DNA from: Mycobacterium sherrisii
GTDB lineage: Bacteria > Actinomycetota > Actinomycetes > Mycobacteriales > Mycobacteriaceae
Direction: 5' to 3'
Length of the DNA: 64,000 bases
NCBI RefSeq assembly: GCF_002102355.1
Contig: NZ_LQPT01000019.1
Coordinates: 186,001-250,000, forward strand
Part shown: positions 39,148 through 48,217 of the stretch, one piece after another
Numbering within the stretch: the first letter of the stretch is position 1
How the letters are laid out: each line of letters opens with the position of its first letter
Translations under genes and position numbers: made by a program
The notes under the pieces: model-generated
Database searches by the model: none
The model's input: the letters and a program-made list of their open reading frames with translations, nothing else
Told to the model about the DNA's origin: nothing

Positions 39148-39454
39148 GTCTCCCCTCAACATCGAAGACCTCGATGGCCCCGAAGGCCCCGAAGGCCCCG
39201 ATGGCTTTGCGGTGACGGTTCGATACTTCGCCGCCGCGCGCGCCGCCGCGGGCGTCGAGACGGAAACGGTCGTCCTGCGCCCGGGCACCACTGTAGCCGA
39301 GTTGGTTCAAAGGCTCGCCGGTTCGGGTACCCGCCTTGCAACCGTGCTCGGCCGGTGCTCCTATCTCTGCGACGGCATCGCGGTTCGCGACGCAACCAAA
39401 CCGTTGCGGGCAGGTAACACGATCGACGTGTTACCCCCGTTTGCGGGTGGTTGA
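39140..39454 (+). CDS. moaD2: Molybdopterin synthase small subunit MoaD2
   Basis: 104-aa beta-grasp sulfur carrier ending in PPFAGG, whose C-terminal glycine is activated as an adenylate and then a thiocarboxylate. It works with MoaE2, encoded across rpfA on the other strand. The core from VTVRYFAAARAAAG onward matches M. tuberculosis MoaD2 (92 aa). The N-terminus is longer and contains a GPEGPEGPDG stretch made by 9-bp tandem repeats (39174-39205), absent from the homologue I remember. A GTG at 39140 was chosen; an in-frame GTG at 39131 is possible. The start lies inside the end of moaA2. Confidence 0.88.
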   Translation: MAESPLNIEDLDGPEGPEGPDGFAVTVRYFAAARAAAGVETETVVLRPGTTVAELVQRLAGSGTRLATVLGRCSYLCDGIAVRDATKPLRAGNTIDVLPPFAGG

Positions 39455-39457
39455 TTT

Positions 39458-39473
39458 TGTGAGATAACTCACG
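39458..39473. promoter_or_regulatory. CRP (Rv3676-type) binding site
   Basis: TGTGA-GATAAC-TCACG matches the cAMP-receptor-protein consensus TGTGA-N6-TCACA at all but the last position. In M. tuberculosis, CRP (Rv3676) is reported to regulate rpfA directly. The site begins 4 bp after the moaD2 stop. Confidence 0.75.
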
Positions 39474-39491
39474 TAACGGAATGATAACGGC
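39473..39491. promoter_or_regulatory. TAACGG direct repeat, possible MtrA site
   Basis: TAACGG occurs at 39474-39479 and 39485-39490, 11 bp apart (one helical turn). The flanking GTAAC/ATAAC halves resemble the tandem GTAAC-type repeats bound by the response regulator MtrA, which is known to act on resuscitation-promoting-factor genes. The repeat directly abuts the CRP site. Confidence 0.4.
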
Positions 39492-39599
39492 GCGGACACA
39501 GCCCGATATCCGGTTGTTTTGACCTGCGCAAATCCCTGATGCTCCTGCGTCTTTCGCGGACTGCCGCGCGGGAAACGCCGAGTCGCACAGAAAGTGACG

Positions 39600-39835
39600 C
39601 GGCCGACAAGACCGGTTACCGTCTCCGCAGGCTCGCCAACTGAGAACCGATGGCGGTCCTCTCTCACCCATAGCGCCGAGCTCCATCCAATGGGTGAGGG
39701 ACCCCGGAATGTGGATGGAGGCGGGGGACCCACCGGTCCGCCGAATCGGGGTCGCATGCGACTCCTTGGGGTGAAGCCGGCGTCGGCTCTTCGGCATCGA
39801 TCGAAGACGACGCTGGCCGGGTGGCCTCTCCAACC
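39600..39835 (+). ncRNA. Candidate ydaO-type cyclic-di-AMP riboswitch
   Basis: Conserved-looking blocks are GGGGGACCCACC (39723-39734) and TTGGGGTGAAGCC (39766-39778), which resemble the core of the ydaO/yuaA class known upstream of rpfA in actinobacteria. Structural support: an 11-bp stem 39661-39671/39690-39700; an alternative 8-bp stem CTCCATCC 39681-39688/GGATGGAG 39713-39720 that uses the loop of the first; a hairpin over 39748-39765 built on GTCGCATGCGAC; and a long stem GCCGGCGTCG 39776-39785/CGACGCTGGC 39809-39818. Exact ends are estimates. Confidence 0.6.
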
Positions 39836-39851
39836 CGAACCCGACAGCTGA

Positions 39852-40763
<912 letters not shown>

Positions 40764-40790
40764 CCACCGCGCTCCAGGACGGGCCGGCCG

Positions 40791-41216
40791 TCAGGCCGAA
40801 CCCACCCATTCGTCGGTGCCGTCGTCGAAAAACTGGTGTTTCCAGACCGGCAGGCGCGCCTTGATGGTGTCGACGAGGTCGGCACAGGTGGCGAACGCCT
40901 CCTGCCGATGATCGGCGGCCACCGCCGCCACCAGCGCGGCCTCCCCGATGTGTAGCGTCCCGATCCGGTGGCTGGCCGCGACCGCGCGCACGCCGGCGGA
41001 CTTCTCGGCTACCTCGGCCACCACCTCCGCCATGACCTGCGCCGCGGTCGGGTGGGCCGAATATTCGAGACGCACCACCCGGCGTCCCTCGTCGTGGTCG
41101 CGGATCATGCCGACGAACCCGACGATGGCACCGGCCGAGCGATGGCCCACCAGCTCCTCATGCTCATCCAGGGAGATGGGCTGCTCGGTCATCGCGGCGC
41201 GCAACACGACCGTCAT
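40791..41216 (-). CDS. moaE2: Molybdopterin synthase large subunit MoaE2
   Basis: 141-aa catalytic subunit that uses the MoaD thiocarboxylate to insert dithiolene sulfurs into precursor Z. Typical blocks: [58 protein letters not shown] and the C-terminal [23 protein letters not shown], which contributes active-site lysines. The start overlaps the mog stop by 4 bp. It is the last gene of the Rv0863-like/moaC2/mog/moaE2 operon. It is convergent with rpfA, 27 bp apart. Confidence 0.95.
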   Translation of the reverse strand: MTVVLRAAMTEQPISLDEHEELVGHRSAGAIVGFVGMIRDHDEGRRVVRLEYSAHPTAAQVMAEVVAEVAEKSAGVRAVAASHRIGTLHIGEAALVAAVAADHRQEAFATCADLVDTIKARLPVWKHQFFDDGTDEWVGSA

Positions 41217-41695
41217 CGGTTGTGGTCTTTACCGGCGATCTGATCAAGGGCATGGTCGAGCACGTCGGCGAGCACACCCAGCCCGTCCCGTACCCCGCCG
41301 GGCGAACCCGGAAGGTTGATGACCAGGGTGCGGCCGGCCACCCCACACACTCCGCGCGACAACACCGATGTCGGCACTTTGGGGAGGCCCGACTGCCGAA
41401 TGGCATCGGCCAGACCGGGAATCAGGTAGTCCACCACCGCGACGGTCTCATCCGGGGTCGCGTCAGTCGGGGAGATACCGGTACCGCCGGAGGTGAGGAT
41501 GACGTCAACGTCGTCGTCGAGCGCGGCGCGTAGCGCCTCACCGACCGGCTTCCCGTCCGCGACCACTTCCGGCTCGGGGACCGAAAAGCCATGCTGCCCA
41601 AGCCATTCCGCGATAATCGGCCCGCACTTGTCGGTGTACACGCCACTGGAGGCTCGGGTCGAGGCGATGATGATTCGGGCGGTCCGGGCGCTCAT
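41213..41695 (-). CDS. mog: Molybdopterin adenylyltransferase Mog
   Basis: 160-aa MogA/MoaB-fold enzyme that adenylates molybdopterin before molybdenum insertion. The signature [18 protein letters not shown] binds the pterin; [16 protein letters not shown] is the second conserved block. The ATG at 41695 gives the same length as M. tuberculosis Mog and overlaps the moaC2 stop (ATGA). A start four codons earlier is possible but would run deeper into moaC2. It is the third gene in a tightly overlapping operon. Confidence 0.94.
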   Translation of the reverse strand: MSARTARIIIASTRASSGVYTDKCGPIIAEWLGQHGFSVPEPEVVADGKPVGEALRAALDDDVDVILTSGGTGISPTDATPDETVAVVDYLIPGLADAIRQSGLPKVPTSVLSRGVCGVAGRTLVINLPGSPGGVRDGLGVLADVLDHALDQIAGKDHNR

Positions 41696-42222
41696 CCCCG
41701 CACCCAACTTCCGGTCTTGCCACCCTCTTTGCGAAGCACCCGGACGTCATCGATACGGGCCGCCGGGTCAACCGCCTTGATCATGTCGTAGAGCGTAAGC
41801 GCGGCCACACTCACGGCGGTCAGCGCCTCCATTTCGACACCGGTACGGTCGGTGCTGCGGACCGTGGCGACGATGTCGATGTCCGACTTGCCCACGGTGA
41901 ATTCGACGTCTACCCCTGTCAGGGCGAGCTGGTGGCACAGCGGAATCAGGTCGCTGGTGCGCTTGGCGGCCAGAATCCCGGCCACCCGGGCCGTCGCGAG
42001 AGCGTCGCCCTTGGGCAGCCCTCCCCGGGAGATGAGCTCCACCACATGCGCGGCGGTCCGCAGCGCTCCCGCGGCGACGGCGGTGCGCTTGGTGGTCTGC
42101 TTTTCGGTCACATCGACCATGTGCGCCGCGCCCCGCTCGTCGAGGTGCGAGAGCGCGGCCGGGCGCGGTTCCGCCGACTGCTCGGGCTGCGCAGGTCTGG
42201 GCGTCCCGGATAACCCGGCCAT
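41692..42222 (-). CDS. moaC2: Cyclic pyranopterin monophosphate synthase MoaC2
   Basis: 176-aa enzyme converting the MoaA product to cyclic pyranopterin monophosphate. Family motifs: [18 protein letters not shown] near the start, [22 protein letters not shown], and [27 protein letters not shown], with the catalytic Lys/Asp at its end. The N-terminus is about 9 residues longer than I remember for H37Rv (167 aa), so a later start is possible. It overlaps mog by 4 bp and follows the small Rv0863-like gene by 11 bp. Confidence 0.94.
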   Translation of the reverse strand: MAGLSGTPRPAQPEQSAEPRPAALSHLDERGAAHMVDVTEKQTTKRTAVAAGALRTAAHVVELISRGGLPKGDALATARVAGILAAKRTSDLIPLCHQLALTGVDVEFTVGKSDIDIVATVRSTDRTGVEMEALTAVSVAALTLYDMIKAVDPAARIDDVRVLRKEGGKTGSWVRG

Positions 42223-42233
42223 CCCGGTGCTAC

Positions 42234-42434
42234 CTACCGGTTGATGACGGTGACCGGATGGACGTAGGGCAGGTGGTCGGGGTCGACGGGGAAGACCAGG
42301 TCGCCAAACGGCGAGAGTGCACCCGTGCGATCGGTCACCAGCTCGCTCACCGCGTGGTCGTCGGGGTCCGTCGTCGGCCAGCCGTTGTCGACGTACCTGT
42401 TCTTACCTTCAGCACTGTTAGCCACGTCGTACAT
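42234..42434 (-). CDS. Small conserved protein (Rv0863-like)
   Basis: 66-aa hydrophilic protein [19 protein letters not shown]... ending in [11 protein letters not shown]. It lies immediately upstream of moaC2 (11-bp gap) and is likely the first gene of the molybdopterin operon; Rv0863 holds the same place in H37Rv. No domain or function is recognised. The start ATG at 42434 was chosen because upstream codons in frame are antisense to the divergent helicase-associated gene. Aspartate, proline and glycine content suggests a poorly structured or very small fold. Confidence 0.75.
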   Translation of the reverse strand: MYDVANSAEGKNRYVDNGWPTTDPDDHAVSELVTDRTGALSPFGDLVFPVDPDHLPYVHPVTVINR

Positions 42435-42549
42435 TCTGACAGGTCGCGTGCGCGCGCGTGCCGCTAGTCGGCCTCGTCCCCGCCGGTAACCCCCAGCGTG
42501 CGTGCTCGCCGCAGACCGGGATCGGCGAGCTGCTTTACGCTGGTCAGCG

Positions 42550-44802
42550 ATGACCGACAACACCCCGGATATCCCGCTGGGGTCCTGGCTTGCCGACTTG
42601 CCCGACGAGCGGCTGATCCGACTGCTGGAACTACGGCCAGACCTTGCCCAGCCGCCCCCCGGCAGCATCGCGGCCCTGGCCGCGCGCGCCGCGGTCCGGC
42701 AATCGGTCAAGGCCGCCACCGACGAGCTGGACTTTCTGCGGCTGGCGGTGCTCGACGCGTTACTGGTGCTGCATGCGGACACCGCCGCGGTGCCGACCGC
42801 CAAGCTGTTGGCCCTCCTGGACGGCCGCGCCCCCGAGGACGAGGTCATCGAGGCGCTCGACGACCTGAGGCAGCGCGCCCTGGTATGGGGGGACACCGCG
42901 ATCCGGTTGTCCGCCGACACCGGCACCGCGTTGCCGTGGCATCCCGGACAGGTGACGCTGGAAGACAATTCCAGCCCCGGCACGCAGATCGCGGAGCGAA
43001 TCGACGGGTTGAGCCAGCCGCAGCGCGACGTCCTGGACAGGCTGCTCGAGGGCTCGCCGATGGGCCGTACCCGCGACGCCGCCCCCGGCGCACCGGCCGA
43101 TCGGCCGATCCCGCAGTTGTTGGCGATGGGTCTGCTGCGACGCCTCGACGCCGACACGGTGATTCTGCCCCGCCACGTCGGGCAGGTGTTGCGGGGCGAG
43201 CAGCCCGGCCCGATGCAGCTGACGGCGCCCGACCCCGTGGTGTCGCGGACCACGGCCGAGGATTCCGACGCCGCCGCGGCCGGGGCGGTTCTCGACCTGC
43301 TGCGCGAGGTCGACATGCTGCTCGAAAGCCTCGGCACCACACCGGTTCCCGAGTTGCGCAGTGGCGGCCTGGGTGTTCGCGAGGTCAAACGGCTGGCCAA
43401 GACCACCGGCATCGACGAGCCGCGGCTGGGGCTGGTGCTCGAGGTCTGCGCCGCGGCCGGATTGATCGCCAGCGGCCGGCCCGATCCGGAACCCGAAAGC
43501 GGTGACGGCCCGTACTGGGCGCCGACCGTGGCGGCCGACCGCTTCGCCGCGATGTCCACAGCCGGGCGCTGGCACCTGCTGGCCGCCGCCTGGCTCGATT
43601 TACCCGGCCGGCCCGCGCTGATCGGGGATCGCGGCCCTGACGGGAAACCGTATGCGGCCCTGTCTGATTCGCTCTACTCGACGGCCGCGCCGCTGGACCG
43701 GCGGTTGCTGCTGGACATGCTCGCCAGCCTGCCCCCGGGCGCCGGGGTCGATGCGAGCAGCGCCTCGGCGGCGCTGATCTGGCGTCGCCCCCGGTGGACC
43801 CGGCGCCTGCAGCCCGGCCCCGTCGCGGATCTGCTGGCCGAGAGCCACGCGCTGGGTTTGGTGGGCCGCGGCGCGATCAGCACTCCTGGCCGCGCGCTGC
43901 TCGAGGAGACCGTCGATTTTTCCGCCACCCTGGACGCGATGGCGCGCGCGCTGCCCGAACCGATCGACCACTTCCTGATGCAGGCCGATTTGACGGTCGT
44001 GGTGCCGGGACCTCTGCAGCGCGACCTTGCCGACGAACTGGCGACGGTGGCCACGGTCGAGTCGGCCGGGGCGGCGATGGTGTACCGGATCAGCGAGCAG
44101 TCCATCCGGCATGCACTCGACGTCGGCAAGACCCGGGACTGGATGCACGCATTCTTTGCCGGCCACTCCAAAACGCCTGTACCCCAAGGTCTCACCTATC
44201 TCATCGATGATGTGGCCCGCCGGCACGGCCAACTCCGGATCGGGATGGCCTCGTCGTTCGTGCGCTGCGAGGACCCGGCCCTGCTGGCCCAGGCCGTGGC
44301 GGCCGCCGAGGATTTGCAACTGCGCGCCCTGGCCCCGACGGTGGCGGTCTCGCCCGCTGCGATCGGCGAGGTGCTCACCGCGCTGCGGGCCGCAGGCTTT
44401 GCCCCCGCCGCCGAAGACTCCACCGGCGCCATCGTTGACGTCCGCCCGTTGCGGGCCCGGGTGCCCACCCCACAGCAACGCCGTCCGTACCGGGCGTCCC
44501 CGCGGCCCAGCGGCGAGACCTTGACCGCCGTTGTCTCGGTGCTGCGTAAGGTCACCACCGCCCCGTTCGGCAGCAGCCGTGTCGAACCGGTGGCCGCGAT
44601 GGCGCTGCTGCAAGACGCCGCCAAAAACCAAGACACGCTGGTGATCGGGTATCTCGACGCGGCGGGCGTGGCCACCCAGCGGATGGTGTCGCCCATCGCG
44701 ATACGCGGCGGCCAGCTGGTGGCCTTCGATTCGGCGTCGGGGCGGCTGCGCGATTTCGCGATTCACCGCATCACATCGGTGGTGTCGGACCACAACGGAT
44801 AA
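42550..44802 (+). CDS. XPB-associated protein, helicase C-terminal-like (Rv0862c-like)
   Basis: 750-aa protein beginning [22 protein letters not shown]. The N-terminal two thirds are helical and Leu/Ala/Asp-rich. The C-terminal part (from about residue 440, [25 protein letters not shown]) corresponds to the XPB/Ssl2-like helicase-associated domain family, without Walker motifs. It resembles Rv0862c (756 aa). The gene ends 9 bp before the XPB helicase gene on the same strand, so it probably acts with that helicase in DNA repair. The ATG at 42550 was chosen over an upstream GTG in frame because it matches the family N-terminus. Confidence 0.88.
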   Translation: MTDNTPDIPLGSWLADLPDERLIRLLELRPDLAQPPPGSIAALAARAAVRQSVKAATDELDFLRLAVLDALLVLHADTAAVPTAKLLALLDGRAPEDEVIEALDDLRQRALVWGDTAIRLSADTGTALPWHPGQVTLEDNSSPGTQIAERIDGLSQPQRDVLDRLLEGSPMGRTRDAAPGAPADRPIPQLLAMGLLRRLDADTVILPRHVGQVLRGEQPGPMQLTAPDPVVSRTTAEDSDAAAAGAVLDLLREVDMLLESLGTTPVPELRSGGLGVREVKRLAKTTGIDEPRLGLVLEVCAAAGLIASGRPDPEPESGDGPYWAPTVAADRFAAMSTAGRWHLLAAAWLDLPGRPALIGDRGPDGKPYAALSDSLYSTAAPLDRRLLLDMLASLPPGAGVDASSASAALIWRRPRWTRRLQPGPVADLLAESHALGLVGRGAISTPGRALLEETVDFSATLDAMARALPEPIDHFLMQADLTVVVPGPLQRDLADELATVATVESAGAAMVYRISEQSIRHALDVGKTRDWMHAFFAGHSKTPVPQGLTYLIDDVARRHGQLRIGMASSFVRCEDPALLAQAVAAAEDLQLRALAPTVAVSPAAIGEVLTALRAAGFAPAAEDSTGAIVDVRPLRARVPTPQQRRPYRASPRPSGETLTAVVSVLRKVTTAPFGSSRVEPVAAMALLQDAAKNQDTLVIGYLDAAGVATQRMVSPIAIRGGQLVAFDSASGRLRDFAIHRITSVVSDHNG

Positions 44803-44811
44803 TGGATTGTT

Positions 44812-46461
44812 ATGACTGACGGACCGTTGATTGTGCAGTCCGACAAGACGGTGCTGCTGGAAGTGGACCACGAGCAGGCCGACGCGGCGCGCGCGGCGAT
44901 CGCCCCGTTCGCCGAGCTGGAGCGAGCACCCGAGCACGTGCACACCTACCGCATCACCCCGCTGGCGTTGTGGAATGCCCGCGCCGCGGGCCACGACGCC
45001 GAGCAAGTGGTCGACGCGCTGGTCAGCTTCTCCCGATACGCGGTGCCGCAGCCGTTGCTGGTCGACATCGTCGACACCATGGCCCGGTACGGGCGGCTGC
45101 AACTGATCAAGCACCCGGCCCACGGCCTGACCCTGGTGAGCCTGGATCGCGCGGTGCTCGAGGAAGTGCTGCGCAACAAGAAGATCGCACCGATGCTGGG
45201 TGCCCGCATCGACGACGACACCGTCGTCGTGCACGGCAGCGAACGCGGCCGGCTCAAGCAGATGTTGTTGAAGATCGGTTGGCCCGCAGAGGATCTGGCC
45301 GGCTACGTCGACGGTGAGGCGCATCCGATCAGCCTCGACCAGGACGACTGGGAGCTGCGTGATTATCAGCGGTTGGCGGCGGATTCGTTCTGGGCCGGCG
45401 GGTCTGGCGTGGTGGTGCTGCCCTGTGGCGCCGGTAAGACGCTGGTCGGCGCCGCGGCCATGGCGAAAGCCAGTGCGACGACGCTGATCCTGGTCACCAA
45501 TATCGTGTCGGCGCGGCAATGGAAGCGGGAGCTCATCGCGCGAACCTCGTTGACCGAGGACGAGATCGGTGAATACTCCGGTGAGCGCAAGGAAATCCGG
45601 CCGGTCACCATCTCGACTTACCAAATGATCACCCGGCGCAGTAAGGGCGAATACCGCCATCTGGAACTATTCGACAGCCGGGACTGGGGGTTGATCGTCT
45701 ACGACGAGGTGCATTTGCTCCCGGCACCGGTTTTTCGGATGACCGCCGATCTGCAATCCAAGCGCCGCCTCGGATTGACCGCCACGCTGATCCGCGAGGA
45801 TGGCCGTGAGGGTGACGTGTTCTCGTTGATCGGCCCGAAGCGTTACGACGCACCGTGGAAAGACATCGAGGCGCAGGGTTGGATCGCCCCCGCGGAGTGC
45901 GTCGAAGTTCGGGTCACCATGACCGACAACGAGCGCATGATGTACGCCGTCGCCGAACCCGAAGAGCGCTACAAGCTCTGCTCGACGGTGCACACGAAAA
46001 TCGCCGTGGTCAAGTCGATCCTGGAGAAACATCCCGGCGAGCAGACGTTGGTGATCGGCGCCTACCTTGATCAGCTCGACGAGCTCGGCGCGGTACTCAA
46101 TGCCCCGGTGATCCAGGGCTCGACCAAGACCAAGGAACGCGAGGCGTTATTCGAGAGCTTCCGCTCCGGAGAGATATCCACGCTGGTGGTGTCCAAGGTC
46201 GCCAACTTCTCCATCGACTTGCCCGAAGCGTCGGTGGCGGTGCAGGTTTCGGGAACCTTCGGCTCACGCCAGGAGGAGGCTCAACGGCTGGGCCGGCTGC
46301 TGCGGCCCAAGGCCGACGGTGGCGGGGCCATCTTCTACTCCGTGGTGGCCCGCGACAGCCTGGACGCCGACTATGCCGCGCACCGGCAGCGCTTCCTGGC
46401 CGAGCAGGGCTACGGTTACATCATCCGCGACGCGGACGATCTGCTGGGCCCCGCGATTTGA
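44812..46461 (+). CDS. ercc3: XPB/ERCC3-type DNA helicase
   Basis: 549-aa superfamily-2 helicase. An N-terminal XPB damage-recognition-like domain (about 1-175) precedes the motor domains with Walker A CGAGKT (Gly206-Thr210), DEVH box (298-301), LGLTATLIREDG (motif III), and motifs V/VI in STLVVSKVANFSIDLPEA and GSRQEEAQRLGRLLRPK. M. tuberculosis XPB (Rv0861c, 542 aa) is reported to be a 3'-5' helicase and ATPase. It would act in DNA repair or transcription-linked unwinding. The last 41 bp overlap the convergent STAS-like gene. Confidence 0.95.
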   Translation: MTDGPLIVQSDKTVLLEVDHEQADAARAAIAPFAELERAPEHVHTYRITPLALWNARAAGHDAEQVVDALVSFSRYAVPQPLLVDIVDTMARYGRLQLIKHPAHGLTLVSLDRAVLEEVLRNKKIAPMLGARIDDDTVVVHGSERGRLKQMLLKIGWPAEDLAGYVDGEAHPISLDQDDWELRDYQRLAADSFWAGGSGVVVLPCGAGKTLVGAAAMAKASATTLILVTNIVSARQWKRELIARTSLTEDEIGEYSGERKEIRPVTISTYQMITRRSKGEYRHLELFDSRDWGLIVYDEVHLLPAPVFRMTADLQSKRRLGLTATLIREDGREGDVFSLIGPKRYDAPWKDIEAQGWIAPAECVEVRVTMTDNERMMYAVAEPEERYKLCSTVHTKIAVVKSILEKHPGEQTLVIGAYLDQLDELGAVLNAPVIQGSTKTKEREALFESFRSGEISTLVVSKVANFSIDLPEASVAVQVSGTFGSRQEEAQRLGRLLRPKADGGGAIFYSVVARDSLDADYAAHRQRFLAEQGYGYIIRDADDLLGPAI

Positions 46462-46915
46462 CGAAAAGACCGGGCAGGCCGGCGATGCCGGCGGCGATTC
46501 CGCCGACGTAGGCTGTGGCGACCGCGAGCGATGAAACGGCGTGGCCGGGCGGCAGCGCGGTCAGCCATGCCACGGCATCGTCACGGTTGTCGTTGTCGTA
46601 CACCCGGATTGGGAAGGGAAGCCGGGCCCCGATGGCACGGCTCGGTGAGCGGATCCAGCCGATGTCGCTGACGACGGCGCACCCGTCGAGCAATCGCAGG
46701 TAGCTGATGCCCAGTCGCGCGTCGGCCCACAGCGCTCCCAGCGTGATGCGCCGGAAACCCGGCCCGAACATGTAAAGCAGCCGTAGTCGCTCCCCGGTCC
46801 GACCGGCGTGATCGACCATGGGGGCCAGCACCCCCGCGTAATCCGCTGCCGTCACCGTCCCGACGGCTTCCAACCCCCGCACACCGTCGGGCAGGCCGGG
46901 GAGTTCCTTGAGCAC
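46421..46915 (-). CDS. SpoIIAA/STAS-like protein
   Basis: 164-aa protein beginning (GTG start) MLKELPGLPDGVRGLEAVGTVTAADY. This is the characteristic start of the SpoIIAA-like (PF11964-type) STAS fold found in many bacteria. A later RLLYMFGPGFRRITLGALWADAR and conserved Asp/Trp positions (VVSDIGWIRS) follow. The C-terminal part (HAVSSLAVATAYVGGIAAGIAGLPG) is hydrophobic. Such proteins are thought to bind lipids or partners; the function is unknown. It is the first gene of the accessory block between ercc3 and fadB, overlaps the 3' end of ercc3, and is divergent from an FAD monooxygenase. I do not recall it at this site in H37Rv. Confidence 0.72.
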   Translation of the reverse strand: MLKELPGLPDGVRGLEAVGTVTAADYAGVLAPMVDHAGRTGERLRLLYMFGPGFRRITLGALWADARLGISYLRLLDGCAVVSDIGWIRSPSRAIGARLPFPIRVYDNDNRDDAVAWLTALPPGHAVSSLAVATAYVGGIAAGIAGLPGLFVKSRGPADRPRRG

Positions 46916-46954
46916 TGCGGTCCTGCCTTGGTTTGTATCCTAGTGCAATTATTT

Positions 46955-46966
46955 TATAGTGCTATA
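46955..46966. promoter_or_regulatory. AT-rich palindrome upstream of FAD monooxygenase
   Basis: TATAG-TG-CTATA is a perfect 5-bp-armed dyad in a notably AT-rich patch (about 46935-46975) in the 85-bp divergent gap. TAGTGC also occurs twice as a direct repeat (46941-46946 and 46957-46962). It is probably an operator overlapping the promoter of the monooxygenase and/or the STAS-like gene. No adjacent regulator gene is seen. Confidence 0.45.
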
Positions 46967-47000
46967 GTAGTACCACTCCAGCTCGTCAAGAGGTCATCGC

Positions 47001-48200
47001 ATGAAGATTGCCGTCGTCGGTGCCGGCATCGCCGGACCCACGCTTGCATACTGGTTGTCCCACTACGGTCACGAACCGACCCTTATCGAAAGGTCGCCAA
47101 GGCTGCGCACCGGCGGCTATGCGGTGGATTTCTGGGGTGGCGGGTACGCCGTTGCCGAACGTATGGGGCTCGCGGCCGACCTGCACACCGCCGGGTATGC
47201 CGTGCAAGAAGTGCGTCTGGTCGACCGCAATTCGCAACGAGTGGGCGGCTTTTCGGCCGACGTGTTCCGCCGCCTCGTCGACGGCAGGTTCGTCACCATC
47301 CCCCGCGGCGCCCTGGCGGCACTGATCTATCGATTGATCGACGGGCGCGTCGAAACCCTGTTCGGTGAGCGCATTTCGTCCATCGTGCACGACGACGCCG
47401 GTGTACGAGTAACACTCGAGCGGGGCGGGCCAAGAGACTTCGACCTGCTGATCGGGGCAGACGGAATCCATTCGCCGGTAAGGGATTTGGTGTTCGGTCC
47501 AGAATCACGCTTCGCGGCGGACCTCGGCTACCGGGTTGCGGCGTTCGAAGCCGAGGGCTACCGGCCGCGCGATGAACTCGTATACCTCGCCTACACCATG
47601 CCCGGGCGGATGGTGGCCCGGTTTGCGATGCGTGACGACAAGACGATGTTCCTCTTCGTTTTCACCTCGGATCGCCTCGGTGACCCCGACCCCGACGACG
47701 GATCCCAAATCAAGGCCGCACTGCAGCAAGTCTTCGGCGAAAAGGGTTGGGAATGCCAAGAAATCTTGCGCAGACTCGACGACGCCCCCGACGTGTACTT
47801 CGACCGCGTCAGCCAGACCGTGATGGACCGCTGGTCGCACGGGCGGGTGGCGCTGATCGGTGACGCCGCGGCCGCGGTCTCGTTGCTGGCCGGCGAGGGT
47901 GCCGGTCTGGCGATGGTGCAGGCCTACACACTGGCGGGTGAGCTCAATCGCGGCGGGGCCGACCACCAGGACGCGTTTCGTCGGTATGAAAGCCGGCTGC
48001 GTCCGATCGTCGAAATGCGACAACGGTCGGCGCGAGGTTTCGCCACGATCTTCGCACCCAAGACCGCACTGGGCGTGTGGACGCGCAATCAAACATCCAA
48101 ACTACTCAACGTGCCACGGCTGGCCGAATGGGTCCTGCGCCGCGAATTCCGCGACGACATCGCGCTACCGGAGTACGCGGAGTCGCCCAGCGCGCATTGA
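47001..48200 (+). CDS. FAD-dependent monooxygenase (TetX/PHBH-like)
   Basis: 399-aa class A flavoprotein monooxygenase. The Rossmann motif is VVGAGIAGPTLAYWLSHYGHEPTLIE at residues 5-30, followed by FDLLIGADGIHSPVRDLVFG (DG motif) and RVALIGDAAAAVSLLAGEGAGLAMVQAYTLAGEL (GD motif). The relatives include TetX-like and oxidoreductases that hydroxylate small aromatics or drugs; the substrate is unknown. The ATG at 47001 has an AAGAGGT ribosome site. It is convergent with the thiolase gene, 17 bp apart, and is the second such enzyme in this window (compare 9799-10950), with only general similarity. Confidence 0.85.
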   Translation: MKIAVVGAGIAGPTLAYWLSHYGHEPTLIERSPRLRTGGYAVDFWGGGYAVAERMGLAADLHTAGYAVQEVRLVDRNSQRVGGFSADVFRRLVDGRFVTIPRGALAALIYRLIDGRVETLFGERISSIVHDDAGVRVTLERGGPRDFDLLIGADGIHSPVRDLVFGPESRFAADLGYRVAAFEAEGYRPRDELVYLAYTMPGRMVARFAMRDDKTMFLFVFTSDRLGDPDPDDGSQIKAALQQVFGEKGWECQEILRRLDDAPDVYFDRVSQTVMDRWSHGRVALIGDAAAAVSLLAGEGAGLAMVQAYTLAGELNRGGADHQDAFRRYESRLRPIVEMRQRSARGFATIFAPKTALGVWTRNQTSKLLNVPRLAEWVLRREFRDDIALPEYAESPSAH

Positions 48201-48217
48201 CCCACGACGGGAATCAC

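Noticed and set aside
43600-45660. 686-codon minus-strand frame opposite Rv0862c and ercc3
   Set aside because: Antisense to helicase motifs that are clearly translated on the plus strand; low-complexity Arg/Gly/His composition.
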